A stretch of 64,000 nt of DNA from Streptomyces griseofuscus (GTDB lineage Bacteria > Actinomycetota > Actinomycetes > Streptomycetales > Streptomycetaceae): NCBI RefSeq assembly GCF_014673495.1, contig NZ_CP051006.1, forward strand, positions 496,001 through 560,000, in the 5' to 3' direction. Shown piece by piece: positions 1 to 9,122 of the stretch (position 1 is the first letter of the stretch; the number at the start of each line of letters is the position of its first letter). The notes beneath the pieces are model-generated. The model was not told the DNA's origin, ran no database searches, and was given only the letters and a program-made list of their open reading frames with translations. Made by a program: the position numbers and the translations under genes.

Positions 1-925
1 CCACGCTGAGCCGGTGCACGGTGAAGCCGGTCCTGCGGGCGGCCATGATGTCGCCGCGGACGAACCCGGTCAGGTACTGGCGGGTGCGCAGCGCGGTCGC
101 GGGGAGCATCAGCGGCACGAACCACCAGGGGGCCGTGCCGGTGGCCGAGGCGAGCGCGCCGATGAGGAACTCGGCGGCCGACAGCACCCCGATGAAGACG
201 GCGTTGCCCCGCTCGGAGACCAGCGCGGCCACGGTGGGACGGCCCACGGCCCGGTCGCCCTCGACGTCATTGGTGTTGGAGTAGACCCCGAACATCAGCG
301 GACCGAACCCGAACAGCACCGCCTGCACCATCAGGAAGCCGGCGAACTCCCCCGTCAGCAGCCCGTAGGGGACGATCACCAGTACGGCGCCGAGGGCGAC
401 CAGGAACGCCTCCTGGAATCCGTGGTAGCTGATCTTCAGACCGTACGAGTACTGGAGTGACACCACGAACAGGGCGCCCCCGGCGACGAGCGCCCACAGC
501 GGGCGGTGCGGGGCGAGCGTGGCGGCGGCCGTCCACAGCAGGACGCCCGCCACCGCGCAGGTCCAGGCGAAGCGCAGCGCCTGGGGCACCGTCAGGGCTC
601 CGGCGACCAGCGGCTTGCGCGCCTTGCTGCGCAGGGGGTTGTCGGGGCCGTAGTTGGCGAGGTCGCTGCCGTCGCGGAACCCGGTGACGTCGTCCAGGGC
701 GACCATCGCCATCAGGACGGCGATCTCGCCGACCAGGAACAGCGCCAGTACCAATGCCTTGCGGGCGGTGAAGGTGTCGAGCGGGAACAGGGCGGCGGCC
801 AGGGCGAGGAAGATGCCGAGGTAGTAGTCGTACACGTCCAGCTTGCCGAGCCGCGCATAGCTGCGCAGCCTGCTGGGAGCGTGGGTGGCGGCCGTGGGGC
901 GGCCCGCCACGATGCTGTCGGTCAT
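1..925 (-). CDS. UbiA-family prenyltransferase (3' end beyond window)
   Basis: Integral-membrane prenyl transferase of the UbiA superfamily; these move an isoprenoid from a diphosphate onto an acceptor at the membrane. About 308 codons are visible from the ATG at 925, and the frame stays open to the window edge, so the C-terminus is missing. The first aspartate motif is LDDVTGFRDGSD (from about residue 77). The second is NTNDVEGDRAVGR (around residue 207). Hydrophobic helices lie between and around them, for example residues 33-48 and 58-76. It lies 188 bp downstream of, and on the same strand as, two DegT aminotransferase genes, so it is probably their operon partner, although the gap is long. 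The acceptor is unknown. The family is secure; the link to a sugar or cyclitol acceptor is only inferred from context. Confidence 0.85.
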   Translation of the reverse strand, partial: MTDSIVAGRPTAATHAPSRLRSYARLGKLDVYDYYLGIFLALAAALFPLDTFTARKALVLALFLVGEIAVLMAMVALDDVTGFRDGSDLANYGPDNPLRSKARKPLVAGALTVPQALRFAWTCAVAGVLLWTAAATLAPHRPLWALVAGGALFVVSLQYSYGLKISYHGFQEAFLVALGAVLVIVPYGLLTGEFAGFLMVQAVLFGFGPLMFGVYSNTNDVEGDRAVGRPTVAALVSERGNAVFIGVLSAAEFLIGALASATGTAPWWFVPLMLPATALRTRQYLTGFVRGDIMAARRTGFTVHRLSV

Positions 926-1113
926 GGGGCCTTTTCAGGTCGGTCTGTGGGAGGGGTGGTCGGCGCCCCCGGGGGTGGGGGCGCGCGGGGATGGGTGATC
1001 CGGATGGGTGGGGGTGCCGTGGGCGGACGGGGGTGTGCGGTACGGGCCCTGCACCCCACCCCTAGGGGGCAGCGGGAGGGGGGCCGGCGGTCTTGTACCG
1101 GTGGTGTCGTCCG

Positions 1114-2256
1114 TCAGCCGTGCGTCGTGGCGAAGGCGCACACGAGGTCGGCCACCTGCCGGACCTGGGCGTCGGTCAGCAAGTGGTGCACCGGCAGCGA
1201 CAGATGGCGGCGGGACGCCTGCGCCGCGGCGGGCCAGCGGGCATCCGGTGGCGCGTACGGGGCGAAGGCGGGGTGCGCGGGCAGGGGGCTCGGGTAGTAG
1301 ACGTGACCGGCCACTCCGTGCTCGGCCAGGTGAGCCGCGAGGGCGTCCCGGGCGTCGGCGAGGACCGTGTACACGTAGAAGCAGCGGCCGTCGCGGTCGG
1401 GCGGCGGCGGGGTCACCCCGCGGTCGGCGAGCGGGGTGAAGCGCTCGGTGTAGTAGGCGGCGATCTCGGCCCGCCGGGCGAGGCGTGCGGGGAAACCGGC
1501 GTAGCGGTGTGTCTGGAAGGCCGCCTGGATCTCGTCGAAGCGGCTGTTGACGCCGACGGCGTGGTGGACGAAGCGCCGCCCGGGCCGCTGGCCGTGGTTG
1601 CGCAGCATCCGCACCCGCTCGCCGAGCGCCTGGTCCCGGGTGATCACCACACCGCCCTCGCCCGGCATTCCGCACGTCTTGACCTGCACGAAGGAGTAGA
1701 CGCCCGCCTCGCCCCACAGCCCGGCCGGCACGCCGCGCAGCACACCGCCCTGGGCGACCGCCGAGTCCTCCAGCAGGCGCAGTCCGTGCCGCCGGGCCAG
1801 CTCGGCGAAGCGGGGCATGTCGGCCATCACGGAGAACATATGGGCGGGCATCACCGCTCTGGTCCGCTCGGTGACGAGCCGCTGGGCGGCGTCCGGGTCC
1901 ATGGTCATGGTGTCCGGGCGGATGTCGGCGAAGACCGGGAGGGCTCCGACGGCGACGACCGAGGAGGCCAGCGGCGCGCAGCCGAAGGCGGGGACGATCA
2001 CCTCGTCGCCGGGGCCGATGTCCATGGCGCGCAGCACCAGCGAGAGCGCGGAGGTGCCGCTGGAGCAGGCGACCACGTCGGCGGCGCCGAGGTCGGCGCG
2101 CAGCAGTTCCTCGAAGGCGGCGGTGCGGCTGCCCAGGATGAAACGTTGCTCCGGATCGAGGCCCACCTCGCGGACCAGGCCGATCAGTTCGGCGCGGTCG
2201 GCCTCGAAGAGGGCGGGCGGGAAGAAGGGGACGGCGGTGGCGGGGGTGTTGGTCAT
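1114..2256 (-). CDS. DegT/DnrJ/EryC1/StrS-family PLP aminotransferase
   Basis: 380-aa fold-type I PLP enzyme of the sugar/cyclitol aminotransferase family, which transfers an amino group from Glu or Gln to a keto-sugar or keto-cyclitol. The Schiff-base lysine is K193 in the motif YSFVQVKTCGMPGEGG. The cofactor aspartate is in LLEDSAVAQGG (around residue 164). A glycine-rich segment, CSSGTSALS, lies near residue 64. The ATG at 2254-2256 overlaps the stop of the upstream aminotransferase as ATGA, so the two are translationally coupled. The motif around the lysine differs from that of its neighbour (QVKTCG against PSKTLG), so the two probably act on different substrates rather than being a recent duplication. 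The exact substrate cannot be read from sequence. Confidence 0.92.
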   Translation of the reverse strand: MTNTPATAVPFFPPALFEADRAELIGLVREVGLDPEQRFILGSRTAAFEELLRADLGAADVVACSSGTSALSLVLRAMDIGPGDEVIVPAFGCAPLASSVVAVGALPVFADIRPDTMTMDPDAAQRLVTERTRAVMPAHMFSVMADMPRFAELARRHGLRLLEDSAVAQGGVLRGVPAGLWGEAGVYSFVQVKTCGMPGEGGVVITRDQALGERVRMLRNHGQRPGRRFVHHAVGVNSRFDEIQAAFQTHRYAGFPARLARRAEIAAYYTERFTPLADRGVTPPPPDRDGRCFYVYTVLADARDALAAHLAEHGVAGHVYYPSPLPAHPAFAPYAPPDARWPAAAQASRRHLSLPVHHLLTDAQVRQVADLVCAFATTHG

Positions 2257-3479
2257 GCGGTGGTCCCCGTCGTGGCGAGGAAGGAGCCGATGGTGTCGCA
2301 GACGCGGTCCAGGTCGCCGGGGGGCAGATCGGGGTGGAAGGGCAGGGCCACGGCGCGCCGGGCGGCGGCCTCCGCGTGCGGGAAGTCGCCGGGCCGGTGG
2401 CCGAGGTGGCCGAAGACGGGCTGGTGGGGCAGCGGCAGCGGGTAGTAGACCTCGGTGCCGATGCCCTGCCTGTCGAGGTGGTCGACCAGGGCGTCGCGGT
2501 GCTCGGTCTCGATCAGGTAGACGTAGTGCACATCGCGGTCGTCCGGCGTCTCCGCGACGGCTCGCGGCAGGCGGAGGATGCCGGGCAGGTCGCGCAGCCG
2601 GGCGGTGTAGGCGGCGGCCAGTTCGGCGCGGCGCGCGATGTGCTCCTCCAGGAGGGGCAGTTTGGCGAGCAGGACGGCCGCCTGGATGTCGTCCATCTTG
2701 CTGTTCGCGCCGGGCAGCGCGCTCTCGGTGGAGATGGCCGGGAAGTCGTTGAGCGTACGGCCGCCCCTGCCGTGGTGGCGCAGGGCCGCGACGGTGTCCG
2801 CGATCTCCGGGTCGTCGGTGAGGACGGCTCCGGCGTCGCCGATCGCGCCGAGCGTCTTCGAGGGGAAGAACGACAGGACGCCGCCCCGGCCGTGCAGGCC
2901 CGCGTGGACGCCTCGACGCCGCATGCCGATCGCCTCGGCGCTGTCCTCGACGACGGTGAGGCCGTGCCGCCGGGCGACACCGTCGACGGCCGCCATGTCG
3001 GCCATGGTGTGGAACAGATGCACCGGCATCACGAACCGGCTGCGGGGGGTGACGGCGGCGTCGAGCGCCTCGGGGTCCATCGCGTACGTGACCGGGTCGA
3101 TGTCCACGAACTGCGGGCGTCCGCCCGCGAGTACGACGGCCGAGGCGGTGGCGAAGAACGAGTACGCCGGCACCAGGACCCCGTCGCCGGGCCGCAGTCC
3201 GCAGGCGCGCAGCAGCAGCACCAGCGCGTCGGTACCGCTGTTGACGCCGATCACATGGCGGGCGCCGGTGTAGCGCGCGAGTTCCGTCTCAAGTTGCCCC
3301 ACCTGTTTTCCATGGCTGAATTTGCCGCTGTCGAAAACGTCGCCCAACGCCTTTTCGATGGACGGCCACAATTGTTCGAAAGTGGCGGCCTGGGAGAAGA
3401 AGGGAATCGATTCGGCCGCCCCCGGAGGGGTCGGTGTCGCGCCCCCGGCCGGCGCCCGAAGCTGTCCACTGGAAGGCAA
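2253..3479 (-). CDS. DegT/DnrJ/EryC1/StrS-family PLP aminotransferase, first gene of leftward operon
   Basis: About 408-aa sugar-type PLP aminotransferase. K208 in SFFPSKTLGAIGDAGA is the PLP-binding lysine. VVEDSAEA (around 177-184) holds the cofactor aspartate, and VNSGTDAL (around 79-86) is the phosphate-binding segment. The N-terminal block, FFSQAATFEQLWPSIEKAL, is where family members usually begin, so the first 20 or so residues are a low-complexity extension. The only upstream start in frame is a TTG at 3477-3479 with a poor ribosome site (GATGAGAG), so the true start is uncertain. It is the promoter-proximal gene of the leftward operon and is divergent from a Gfo/Idh/MocA gene. It probably aminates a keto-sugar or inosose made by the rightward operon (inferred). 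Confidence 0.9.
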   Translation of the reverse strand: MPSSGQLRAPAGGATPTPPGAAESIPFFSQAATFEQLWPSIEKALGDVFDSGKFSHGKQVGQLETELARYTGARHVIGVNSGTDALVLLLRACGLRPGDGVLVPAYSFFATASAVVLAGGRPQFVDIDPVTYAMDPEALDAAVTPRSRFVMPVHLFHTMADMAAVDGVARRHGLTVVEDSAEAIGMRRRGVHAGLHGRGGVLSFFPSKTLGAIGDAGAVLTDDPEIADTVAALRHHGRGGRTLNDFPAISTESALPGANSKMDDIQAAVLLAKLPLLEEHIARRAELAAAYTARLRDLPGILRLPRAVAETPDDRDVHYVYLIETEHRDALVDHLDRQGIGTEVYYPLPLPHQPVFGHLGHRPGDFPHAEAAARRAVALPFHPDLPPGDLDRVCDTIGSFLATTGTTA

Positions 3480-3716
3480 ACTCTCATCCGTCCCGTCGTT
3501 TCTGCGGAAGGGTCACGGTAGTCGGATCTTCCCGCAGACGGAGAAAGGAAAGGATCATCTTCACACTTTGTGGGTAACGGCGTTCCGGTTCGCTTGACCC
3601 TTTCCTCATCGGGCGGCAATAGTCGGGCGGCGCGCCGGAGTTGTGCGCGACGTCCGACGAACCGGGCGTTTCGCGAAAGGCGTTCGCCTCTCGTTCCCTC
3701 TCTCCCAGGAGGCCCT
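3480..3716. promoter_or_regulatory. Divergent promoter region of the left operons
   Basis: A 237-bp gap between the start of the leftward aminotransferase gene and the GTG start of the rightward dehydrogenase gene. It must carry promoters for both operons. I see no convincing consensus -35/-10 pair or long palindrome. The right end holds a strong ribosome site, AGGAGG at 3707-3712, four bases before the GTG at 3717. Confidence 0.5.
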
Positions 3717-4823
3717 GTGCTGAAGCCCCTCGTGGTCGGGCTCGGCCGCTCCGGTTCCGGGCTGCATCTGAAGACCCTCGCCCGGCTGGCCCGGCGCACC
3801 GCGGCCACGGGCGATCCGCTCCTCGCCCTGCCCGTGGTCGGCTGCGATCCGCGCGCCGAGGCACGGGGGAACGCGGGGGCGCCCGGTGAACTCACGGCCG
3901 TCGGCACGCTGGACGAGGCCCTGGCCCGGATCGACCCCGACACGACGGTGGCCCATGTGTGCACTCCGCCCCGGCTGCGGTACGACGTGATCGCGCGGCT
4001 CGCCGGACACGGGGTGCGCCGGCTGATCGTGGAGAAACCCCTGGCCGCGTCCGCGGGCGAACTCGACGCCCTGGTACGGCTTCGCGAGCGGGCCGACCTG
4101 GACATCGTGGTCGTCTCGCACTGGACCGGCTCCCGGCTCACCGGCCGACTGCGCCGACTGGTCCGCGACGAGACGCTCGGTCCCCTGCGCGGTATCACCG
4201 TGGACCAGCACAAGCCCCGCTTTCTGCGCTCGCTCACCACCGACGGGCATCCGAGCGCGCTGGACGTGGAGATCCCTCACTCCCTGGCGCTCGCCCTGGA
4301 CCTGGCCGGTCCGGCCGAACTCCGGGCGGCGCGCTGCTGGGACCTGCGCTGCGAGGACCGGGTGCTGCCCGGTCTCGGTGGTGCCCACGTCGAGCTGGAG
4401 CACCCGTCGGGGGTGCGGACCCTGCTGCGCTCCGATCTCGGCGCGGCGGTCCGGCAGCGCACTGCGGTCTGCGCGTTCGAGGGCGGCACCGCCACGGCGC
4501 ACTTCCCACTGAGCGAGGACGACGACCATGCCCAGCTCATCGTCCACGGCCCGGACTCCGAGGCCGTACACCATGTCTTCCGCGACGACGCCCTGACCGA
4601 CTTCCTGGAGGGCGCCTACCGGGGCTTCGCCGCGGGGACGGCCGGTGCCGTGAACTTCGCGCTCGCGTGCGCGACGGCACGGCTGCTGTGCGTGGCGCGC
4701 GAGCGCCACGCCGTCGTGCCGCGGCCGGACACCGTGCCGTCGGCTGCCCCGGCTCCTACCGCCGTAGCTCCGACTCCGCTGCCGGCGACCGGAGTTCCGC
4801 AGGCCCGTGCCGGGAGCCGCTGA
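3717..4823 (+). CDS. Gfo/Idh/MocA-family NAD(P)-dependent oxidoreductase
   Basis: 368-aa two-domain dehydrogenase of the glucose-fructose oxidoreductase/inositol dehydrogenase family; these oxidise a sugar or cyclitol hydroxyl to a ketone. The N-terminal Rossmann motif is VVGLGRSGSG (residues 6-15). The family signature EKP is in VEKPLAAS (106-108). A conserved His follows in DVEIPHSLALALDLAG. I chose the GTG at 3717 because AGGAGG lies four bases upstream and the Rossmann motif then starts at the usual place; a longer frame to 3570 lacks these features. It opens the rightward operon and is followed after one base by the TIM-barrel gene. The proline/alanine-rich C-terminal 30 residues look disordered. 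It could supply the keto substrate for one of the divergent aminotransferases. Confidence 0.9.
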   Translation: MLKPLVVGLGRSGSGLHLKTLARLARRTAATGDPLLALPVVGCDPRAEARGNAGAPGELTAVGTLDEALARIDPDTTVAHVCTPPRLRYDVIARLAGHGVRRLIVEKPLAASAGELDALVRLRERADLDIVVVSHWTGSRLTGRLRRLVRDETLGPLRGITVDQHKPRFLRSLTTDGHPSALDVEIPHSLALALDLAGPAELRAARCWDLRCEDRVLPGLGGAHVELEHPSGVRTLLRSDLGAAVRQRTAVCAFEGGTATAHFPLSEDDDHAQLIVHGPDSEAVHHVFRDDALTDFLEGAYRGFAAGTAGAVNFALACATARLLCVARERHAVVPRPDTVPSAAPAPTAVAPTPLPATGVPQARAGSR

Positions 4824-4824
4824 C

Positions 4825-5703
4825 ATGCCTCCGGAACACATCGGCACCCACGGCTTCGGTCCGCCGGCCGGCATCGGGGACGAGGCCGCACCCGGCGCGG
4901 ACGGTCAACTGGCCGCGCTACGACGGCTGGGCTGGAACTCCATCGAGCTGCGCAATGTCGACGGCACCGCGCTCGCCGACCTCTCCCCCACCGCGTTCCA
5001 GGCGCTCGCCCGGCGCCTCACGGACGACGGGTTCACCGTGGTCGCCGTGGCGTCCCGGATCGGGAACTGGTCGCGTCCGGTCACCGGCGACATCGGCCCG
5101 GACCTCGCCGAACTCGATGTGCTGGCCGAGCGGTGCGCCGCCCTCGGCTGCCGGCTGGTGCGGATCATGTCGTACCCCAACGACGGCCTGCCGGAGGGGG
5201 AATGGGCCGACCGCGTGCTCGCCCGCACCGCCGTCCTCGCGGACCGTGCCGCGCGCGCGGGCCTGGTGCTGGTGCACGAGAACTGCGCGGGCTGGGCCGG
5301 GGGCCGGGCCGACCGGGCACTGCGCCTGCTGCGCGCCGTCGACAGCCCGGCTCTGCGTCTGTTGTTCGACATCGGCAACGGCGTCCCCTACGGGTACAGC
5401 GCCCCGGCCATGCTGCGCGACCTCGCGCCCTACGTGGAACATGTGCACATCAAGGACGGCGCCCGTCTGCCGGACGGCTCCACCGCCTACACACTGCCCG
5501 GCGAGGGCACCGCCGGGGTGGCCGAGTGCCTGCGGATCCTGGCCGCGCACGGCTATCGCGGGGCGCTCTCCCTCGAACCGCATCTCGCGGTACGGCCCCA
5601 CGAGGGGCTGACCCGGGCCGGTGCGGACGCCGCCGATCTGTTCGTACGGGCCGGGCAGGCGCTGACCGCGCTGCTGAAGGACCTCGCGGACGGCCCGGCG
5701 TGA
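4825..5703 (+). CDS. Sugar phosphate isomerase/epimerase-like TIM-barrel protein
   Basis: 292-aa member of the AP-endonuclease-2/xylose-isomerase-like TIM-barrel fold, which includes inosose dehydratases and isomerases (IolE, IolI) and hydroxypyruvate isomerase. Candidate divalent-metal ligands appear in order: Glu in LVHENCAGW, Asp in LLFDIGNG, His in HVHIKDG and Glu in SLEPHL. The ATG at 4825 lies one base after the stop of the preceding gene; an earlier in-frame GTG at 4807 would overlap it. Its stop overlaps the next start as GTGA, so the two are coupled. The role is probably an isomerisation or dehydration of the keto-sugar or keto-cyclitol made next door; the precise reaction is unknown. 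Confidence 0.85.
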   Translation: MPPEHIGTHGFGPPAGIGDEAAPGADGQLAALRRLGWNSIELRNVDGTALADLSPTAFQALARRLTDDGFTVVAVASRIGNWSRPVTGDIGPDLAELDVLAERCAALGCRLVRIMSYPNDGLPEGEWADRVLARTAVLADRAARAGLVLVHENCAGWAGGRADRALRLLRAVDSPALRLLFDIGNGVPYGYSAPAMLRDLAPYVEHVHIKDGARLPDGSTAYTLPGEGTAGVAECLRILAAHGYRGALSLEPHLAVRPHEGLTRAGADAADLFVRAGQALTALLKDLADGPA

Positions 5704-7010
5704 GCGCACTGTTCACCGGCCGGTACCGCGAACTGCTCCTCGATCTGCTGCGCCTGCCGAGCGTCAACCCGCTGGAGACCGGGTCGGCCGATCCGCCGTC
5801 CCGGCTGCCGGAGCTCCTGGAACGGTACGCGGCAGCGGCGGCCGAGGCGGGGTTCCGTACGGTACGGCTCGCCGCGCCGCCCGCCGACTGCCTGGACCGG
5901 CCCGGCGTACCGGCCACGGTGCGCGCCGCCGCCCGGGACCCGCGCTTCCTCGCAGGTCAGCCCAGTCTGCTGCTGCGCCTGGGGCCCGAACGCGCCCGCG
6001 CGGACACGGTGATGTTCAACGTGCACCTGGACACCGTCGCCGGTCACACCCCGCCGGTTTGCGACGGCACCCGGTTCACCGGGCGCGGCGCGGTCGACGC
6101 CAAGGGACCCGCTGTCGCCCTGCTCGCCGGGCTGGCGGCCGCCGCCGCGCATCCCGCGGTCGGGCGGGACGTCACCGTTGTGGTCCAGGCCGTCGCCGGG
6201 GAGGAGGGCGGCGCGCTGGGCACCTATGGGACCCGGCCGCTGATGGAGGCCGGGCACCATGGGCGGCTCAATGTGTTCTGTGAACCGACCGGGCTGCACG
6301 CGCTGCCCCGGGCGACGGCCGCCATGACCGCGCGGATCACGGTGGCGGGCGAGGACGCGGTGGACGACCACCCGGACGCCGGGCACAACGCGACCGTGCT
6401 GCTCGGCTTTCTCGCCCAGCATCTCGCCGCCCGCCTGGACGGGGCCGTGCCCGGTGCCCGGGTGTGCGTGGCCGGGCTGCACACCGGCCACACCCACAAC
6501 CGCGTCCACGGCACGGGCACGCTGCTGCTGAACCTGTCGTACCGCACCACCGCCGACGGCGACCGGCTGAAGACCGCGGTCACCCGGCAGTTCACCGAGG
6601 GCCTGGACCGCTTCGCCGAACTGTTCGGCGCGGGGCGGGAGTTCGCCCGTACCGCGCGGGACGCGGCCCGTGTCACCCGGCTCGGCTGGGACAAGCAGGG
6701 GCTGCCCGCGCTGGACAACCGCGACCCCTGGGCCGAGGCGCTCCTGACCCGGGCGGGCGCCCGGCCCCCGGCCGACGATCCCGGCTTCACCTGCGACGCC
6801 GTCTGGGCGGCGGGCCTCGCGGACGCTTTCACCGTGGTGCTGGGCCCCGGTGACCTCGCCGCCAACCGCGCGCACGCGCCCGGCGAGTTCGTGGACCTCG
6901 CCGACCTGGAGGACTTCGCCTCGGTGGTCCGGCGGCTCGTCACGTCCTTCGCGGACGGGGCGCGGCCGGCGGTGGCGCGAGCCGGACGCCCGGCGACCGG
7001 ACCACGGTGA
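5700..7010 (+). CDS. M20-family metallohydrolase (ArgE/DapE-like deacylase)
   Basis: 436-aa zinc peptidase/deacylase of family M20. All expected metal and catalytic positions are present: H109 and D111 in NVHLDTV, the bridging Asp in GRGAVDAKG (133), the catalytic Glu pair in AGEEGG (168-169), the acidic ligand in FCEPTG, and the C-terminal His in NRAHAPGEF. The GTG start overlaps the previous stop by GTGA. Family members remove acyl groups from amines (acetylornithine, succinyl-DAP) or cleave dipeptides. Among aminotransferase and dehydrogenase genes it most likely removes an N-acyl protecting group from an amino intermediate (inferred). It could equally hydrolyse an amide of an unrelated metabolite. 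Confidence 0.9.
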   Translation: MSALFTGRYRELLLDLLRLPSVNPLETGSADPPSRLPELLERYAAAAAEAGFRTVRLAAPPADCLDRPGVPATVRAAARDPRFLAGQPSLLLRLGPERARADTVMFNVHLDTVAGHTPPVCDGTRFTGRGAVDAKGPAVALLAGLAAAAAHPAVGRDVTVVVQAVAGEEGGALGTYGTRPLMEAGHHGRLNVFCEPTGLHALPRATAAMTARITVAGEDAVDDHPDAGHNATVLLGFLAQHLAARLDGAVPGARVCVAGLHTGHTHNRVHGTGTLLLNLSYRTTADGDRLKTAVTRQFTEGLDRFAELFGAGREFARTARDAARVTRLGWDKQGLPALDNRDPWAEALLTRAGARPPADDPGFTCDAVWAAGLADAFTVVLGPGDLAANRAHAPGEFVDLADLEDFASVVRRLVTSFADGARPAVARAGRPATGPR

Positions 7011-7068
7011 GCCGCTTCCCGGCGAACCGACCCGCACAAGAACCGACCCCATCCCCTAAGGAATCCGG

Positions 7069-8187
7069 ATGACGGCACCCCCCGCCCACCGAGCGGCGGC
7101 CGAGCACACCCCTGTCCTGGTCGACCACGGCGAACTGCACACCGCGCTCACCGCCCTGTTCGCCGGCCATGGCATCCCGGACGCGCGGGCCCGGCTCGCC
7201 GCGGACGCGCTCTGCCACGGCGATCTGACCGGGCTCGACTCCCACGGTGTGTTCAACCTCGGCCGCCTCTATCTGCCGCTGCTCGCCGCCGGCCGCTGCG
7301 ATCCGCGTGCCGAACCGCAGACCGTCACGGACCTGGGCGCCTGCGCGGTCGTGGACGCCCGCCGGGCGCTCGGTCTGTGGGCGGCGGCCGAGGCCATGGA
7401 CGACGCCGTGGCCCGGGCCTCCCGGCACGGCATCGGTCTGGTGTCGGTCCGTGGCGCGACCCATTTCGGGTGCGCCGGTTTCCACGCGGTGCGCGCCGCG
7501 CACGCCGGGATGATCGGTGTGGTCGCGAGCAACTGCGGTGGCCAGCGCATCGCACGGCCCCCGGGCGGCGCGGTCGCGATGCTCGGCACCAACCCGCTCA
7601 GCGTCGCCGCGCCCGCCCTGGACGGACATCCGTTCCTGCTGGACATGAGCACCACGGTCGCGCCCACCGGAAAGGTACGGGTCGCCGCCCGGCGCGGCGA
7701 GCCGGTGCCCGCGGGCTGGCTGGAGGACGCGGCGGGGGCGCCGGTGACCGACCCGGCCGCCTTCGACCGCGGCGAGGCGTTCCTGCGCTGGCTCGGCGGC
7801 AGCGCGCGGACCGGCGTCCACAAGGGCTTCGGGCTCGGTATCGCCGTGGAGTTGCTGGCCGCCGTGGTCTCCGGCGCGGCCGTGGGGCCCGCGCCCGCGG
7901 CGCTGGAGGGGGACGGCCGGCCGCACGGCAGTGACGACGACATCGGCTTCTTCCTCCTCGCCATCGCCCCCCAGGTGCTGCGTCCCGACGCGGACATCGC
8001 GGACACGACCCGGTCGCTGTTCGGCGCGCTCACCGACTGCCCGCCGGTGCGCGACGGCGAACCGGTGCGCTATCCGGGCTGGTGGGAGGCGGAACTCGCG
8101 GCCGAACGCCACCGCGAGGGCATCCCGCTGCCGCCGCATCTGTACGAGGAGCTGATCGGGCTCGGCCTGCTCGGGGGCCGCCGATGA
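7069..8187 (+). CDS. Ldh-family (malate/lactate/ureidoglycolate-type) oxidoreductase
   Basis: 372-aa NAD(P)-dependent 2-ketoacid reductase family protein, whose fold is shared by YlbE/AllD, malate dehydrogenase type 2 and delta1-piperideine-2-carboxylate reductase (DpkA). The family signature with the catalytic His is GLDSHGVFNL (H59). A second block is HFGCAGFHAVRAA, and HKGFGLGIAVELL lies in the C-terminal half. The ATG at 7069 has TAAGGAA upstream with suitable spacing; the gap to the M20 gene is 58 bp, the longest in this operon. It reduces a C=O or C=N next to a carboxylate, so the pathway may include a 2-keto acid or cyclic imino acid step. The substrate cannot be deduced. Confidence 0.88.
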   Translation: MTAPPAHRAAAEHTPVLVDHGELHTALTALFAGHGIPDARARLAADALCHGDLTGLDSHGVFNLGRLYLPLLAAGRCDPRAEPQTVTDLGACAVVDARRALGLWAAAEAMDDAVARASRHGIGLVSVRGATHFGCAGFHAVRAAHAGMIGVVASNCGGQRIARPPGGAVAMLGTNPLSVAAPALDGHPFLLDMSTTVAPTGKVRVAARRGEPVPAGWLEDAAGAPVTDPAAFDRGEAFLRWLGGSARTGVHKGFGLGIAVELLAAVVSGAAVGPAPAALEGDGRPHGSDDDIGFFLLAIAPQVLRPDADIADTTRSLFGALTDCPPVRDGEPVRYPGWWEAELAAERHREGIPLPPHLYEELIGLGLLGGRR

Positions 8188-9122
8188 ACCGTCCGCTGCG
8201 CCTCGGGGTCGTCGGCCTCGGCGCCATCTCCCCTTACTATCTGGCCGCCGCCGACCGGCTCCCCGAGTGGGAGCTGACCGCCGTGTGCGACGCCCGCGCG
8301 CAGACCCTGGAAGGGTTCACCGGTCCTGCGGCGCGGTTCGCCGACCATCGGGTGCTGCTGGCCGAGGCCCGGCCGGACGCCCTGGTGGTGGCCGTCCCCA
8401 ATGATGTCCATCTGCCGGTGTGCCGGGACGCGTTGACCGCCGGTGTCCCGGTGTGCGTGGAGAAGCCGCTGGCACTGACCGCGGCACAGGGGCGCCTGCT
8501 GGTGGAGCCGGCGCGCGCCGGCGGGGTCCCCTTGATGACGGCGTTCCACCGCCGCTACAACACGGCCGTCCGCGAGCTGGCGGACCGGATCGCGGGCCGG
8601 GAGGTCCGTTCGGTCCGGGTCCGGTACCTGGAGCGCATCGAGGAGCATCTCGGCGGCGAGGACTGGTACCTGGACCCCGAGCGCTGCGGCGGGGGCTGTC
8701 TGGCCGACAACGGCCCCAACGCCTTCGACGTGGTACGGCTGCTGCTCGGCGACCTCACCGTCACCGGGTGCGCGCTCGAACGCGACGGCCATGGCGTCGA
8801 CCGCCGGGCGGTGATCCGGCTGCGCGGCCGTACCGGGGCGATGGCATCGGTCGAGCTGGACTGGTCCTACCCCGGTGAACTCAAGGACGTCGAGGTGGAG
8901 TTGGCCGACGGGGAGGTGCTGGGTGCCGACATGCTGGCCGGGCACACCGCTTTCAAGGGGTCGCTCTGGCACGAGTACGAGGCGATTCTCGGTGAGTTCG
9001 CGGAGCTCGTGGACGGGCGAGGTACCGCCGGTCCGGGGGCGCACGGCGGGCTGCACGCGCTGGAGTTGGTCGAGGCGGCCTACGACTGCGCCCGGCCCGC
9101 CACGCTCAAGGCGAGCCGGTGA
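8184..9122 (+). CDS. Second Gfo/Idh/MocA-family oxidoreductase
   Basis: 312-aa NAD(P)-dependent sugar/cyclitol dehydrogenase. The Rossmann motif is GVVGLGAIS (8-16). VPNDVHLPV follows, then the EKP signature in CVEKPLAL (93-95) and FHRRYNTAVREL at the end of the nucleotide domain. The ATG overlaps the previous stop (ATGA), and its own stop overlaps the next start (GTGA). It is shorter than the first Gfo/Idh/MocA protein of the operon and only distantly similar to it, so the pathway probably has two separate redox steps on the ring. Confidence 0.9.
   Translation: MNRPLRLGVVGLGAISPYYLAAADRLPEWELTAVCDARAQTLEGFTGPAARFADHRVLLAEARPDALVVAVPNDVHLPVCRDALTAGVPVCVEKPLALTAAQGRLLVEPARAGGVPLMTAFHRRYNTAVRELADRIAGREVRSVRVRYLERIEEHLGGEDWYLDPERCGGGCLADNGPNAFDVVRLLLGDLTVTGCALERDGHGVDRRAVIRLRGRTGAMASVELDWSYPGELKDVEVELADGEVLGADMLAGHTAFKGSLWHEYEAILGEFAELVDGRGTAGPGAHGGLHALELVEAAYDCARPATLKASR

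Noticed and set aside
1114..3479. AHBA synthase (ansamycin starter pathway)
   Set aside because: No dehydroquinate-synthase-like, kinase or oxidoreductase partners of an aminoshikimate pathway are present; the DegT family alone is not specific.
3570..3716. N-terminal extension of the first Gfo/Idh/MocA protein
   Set aside because: It has no ribosome site and an arginine/serine-rich non-conserved sequence; the GTG at 3717 has AGGAGG and starts at the Rossmann strand.
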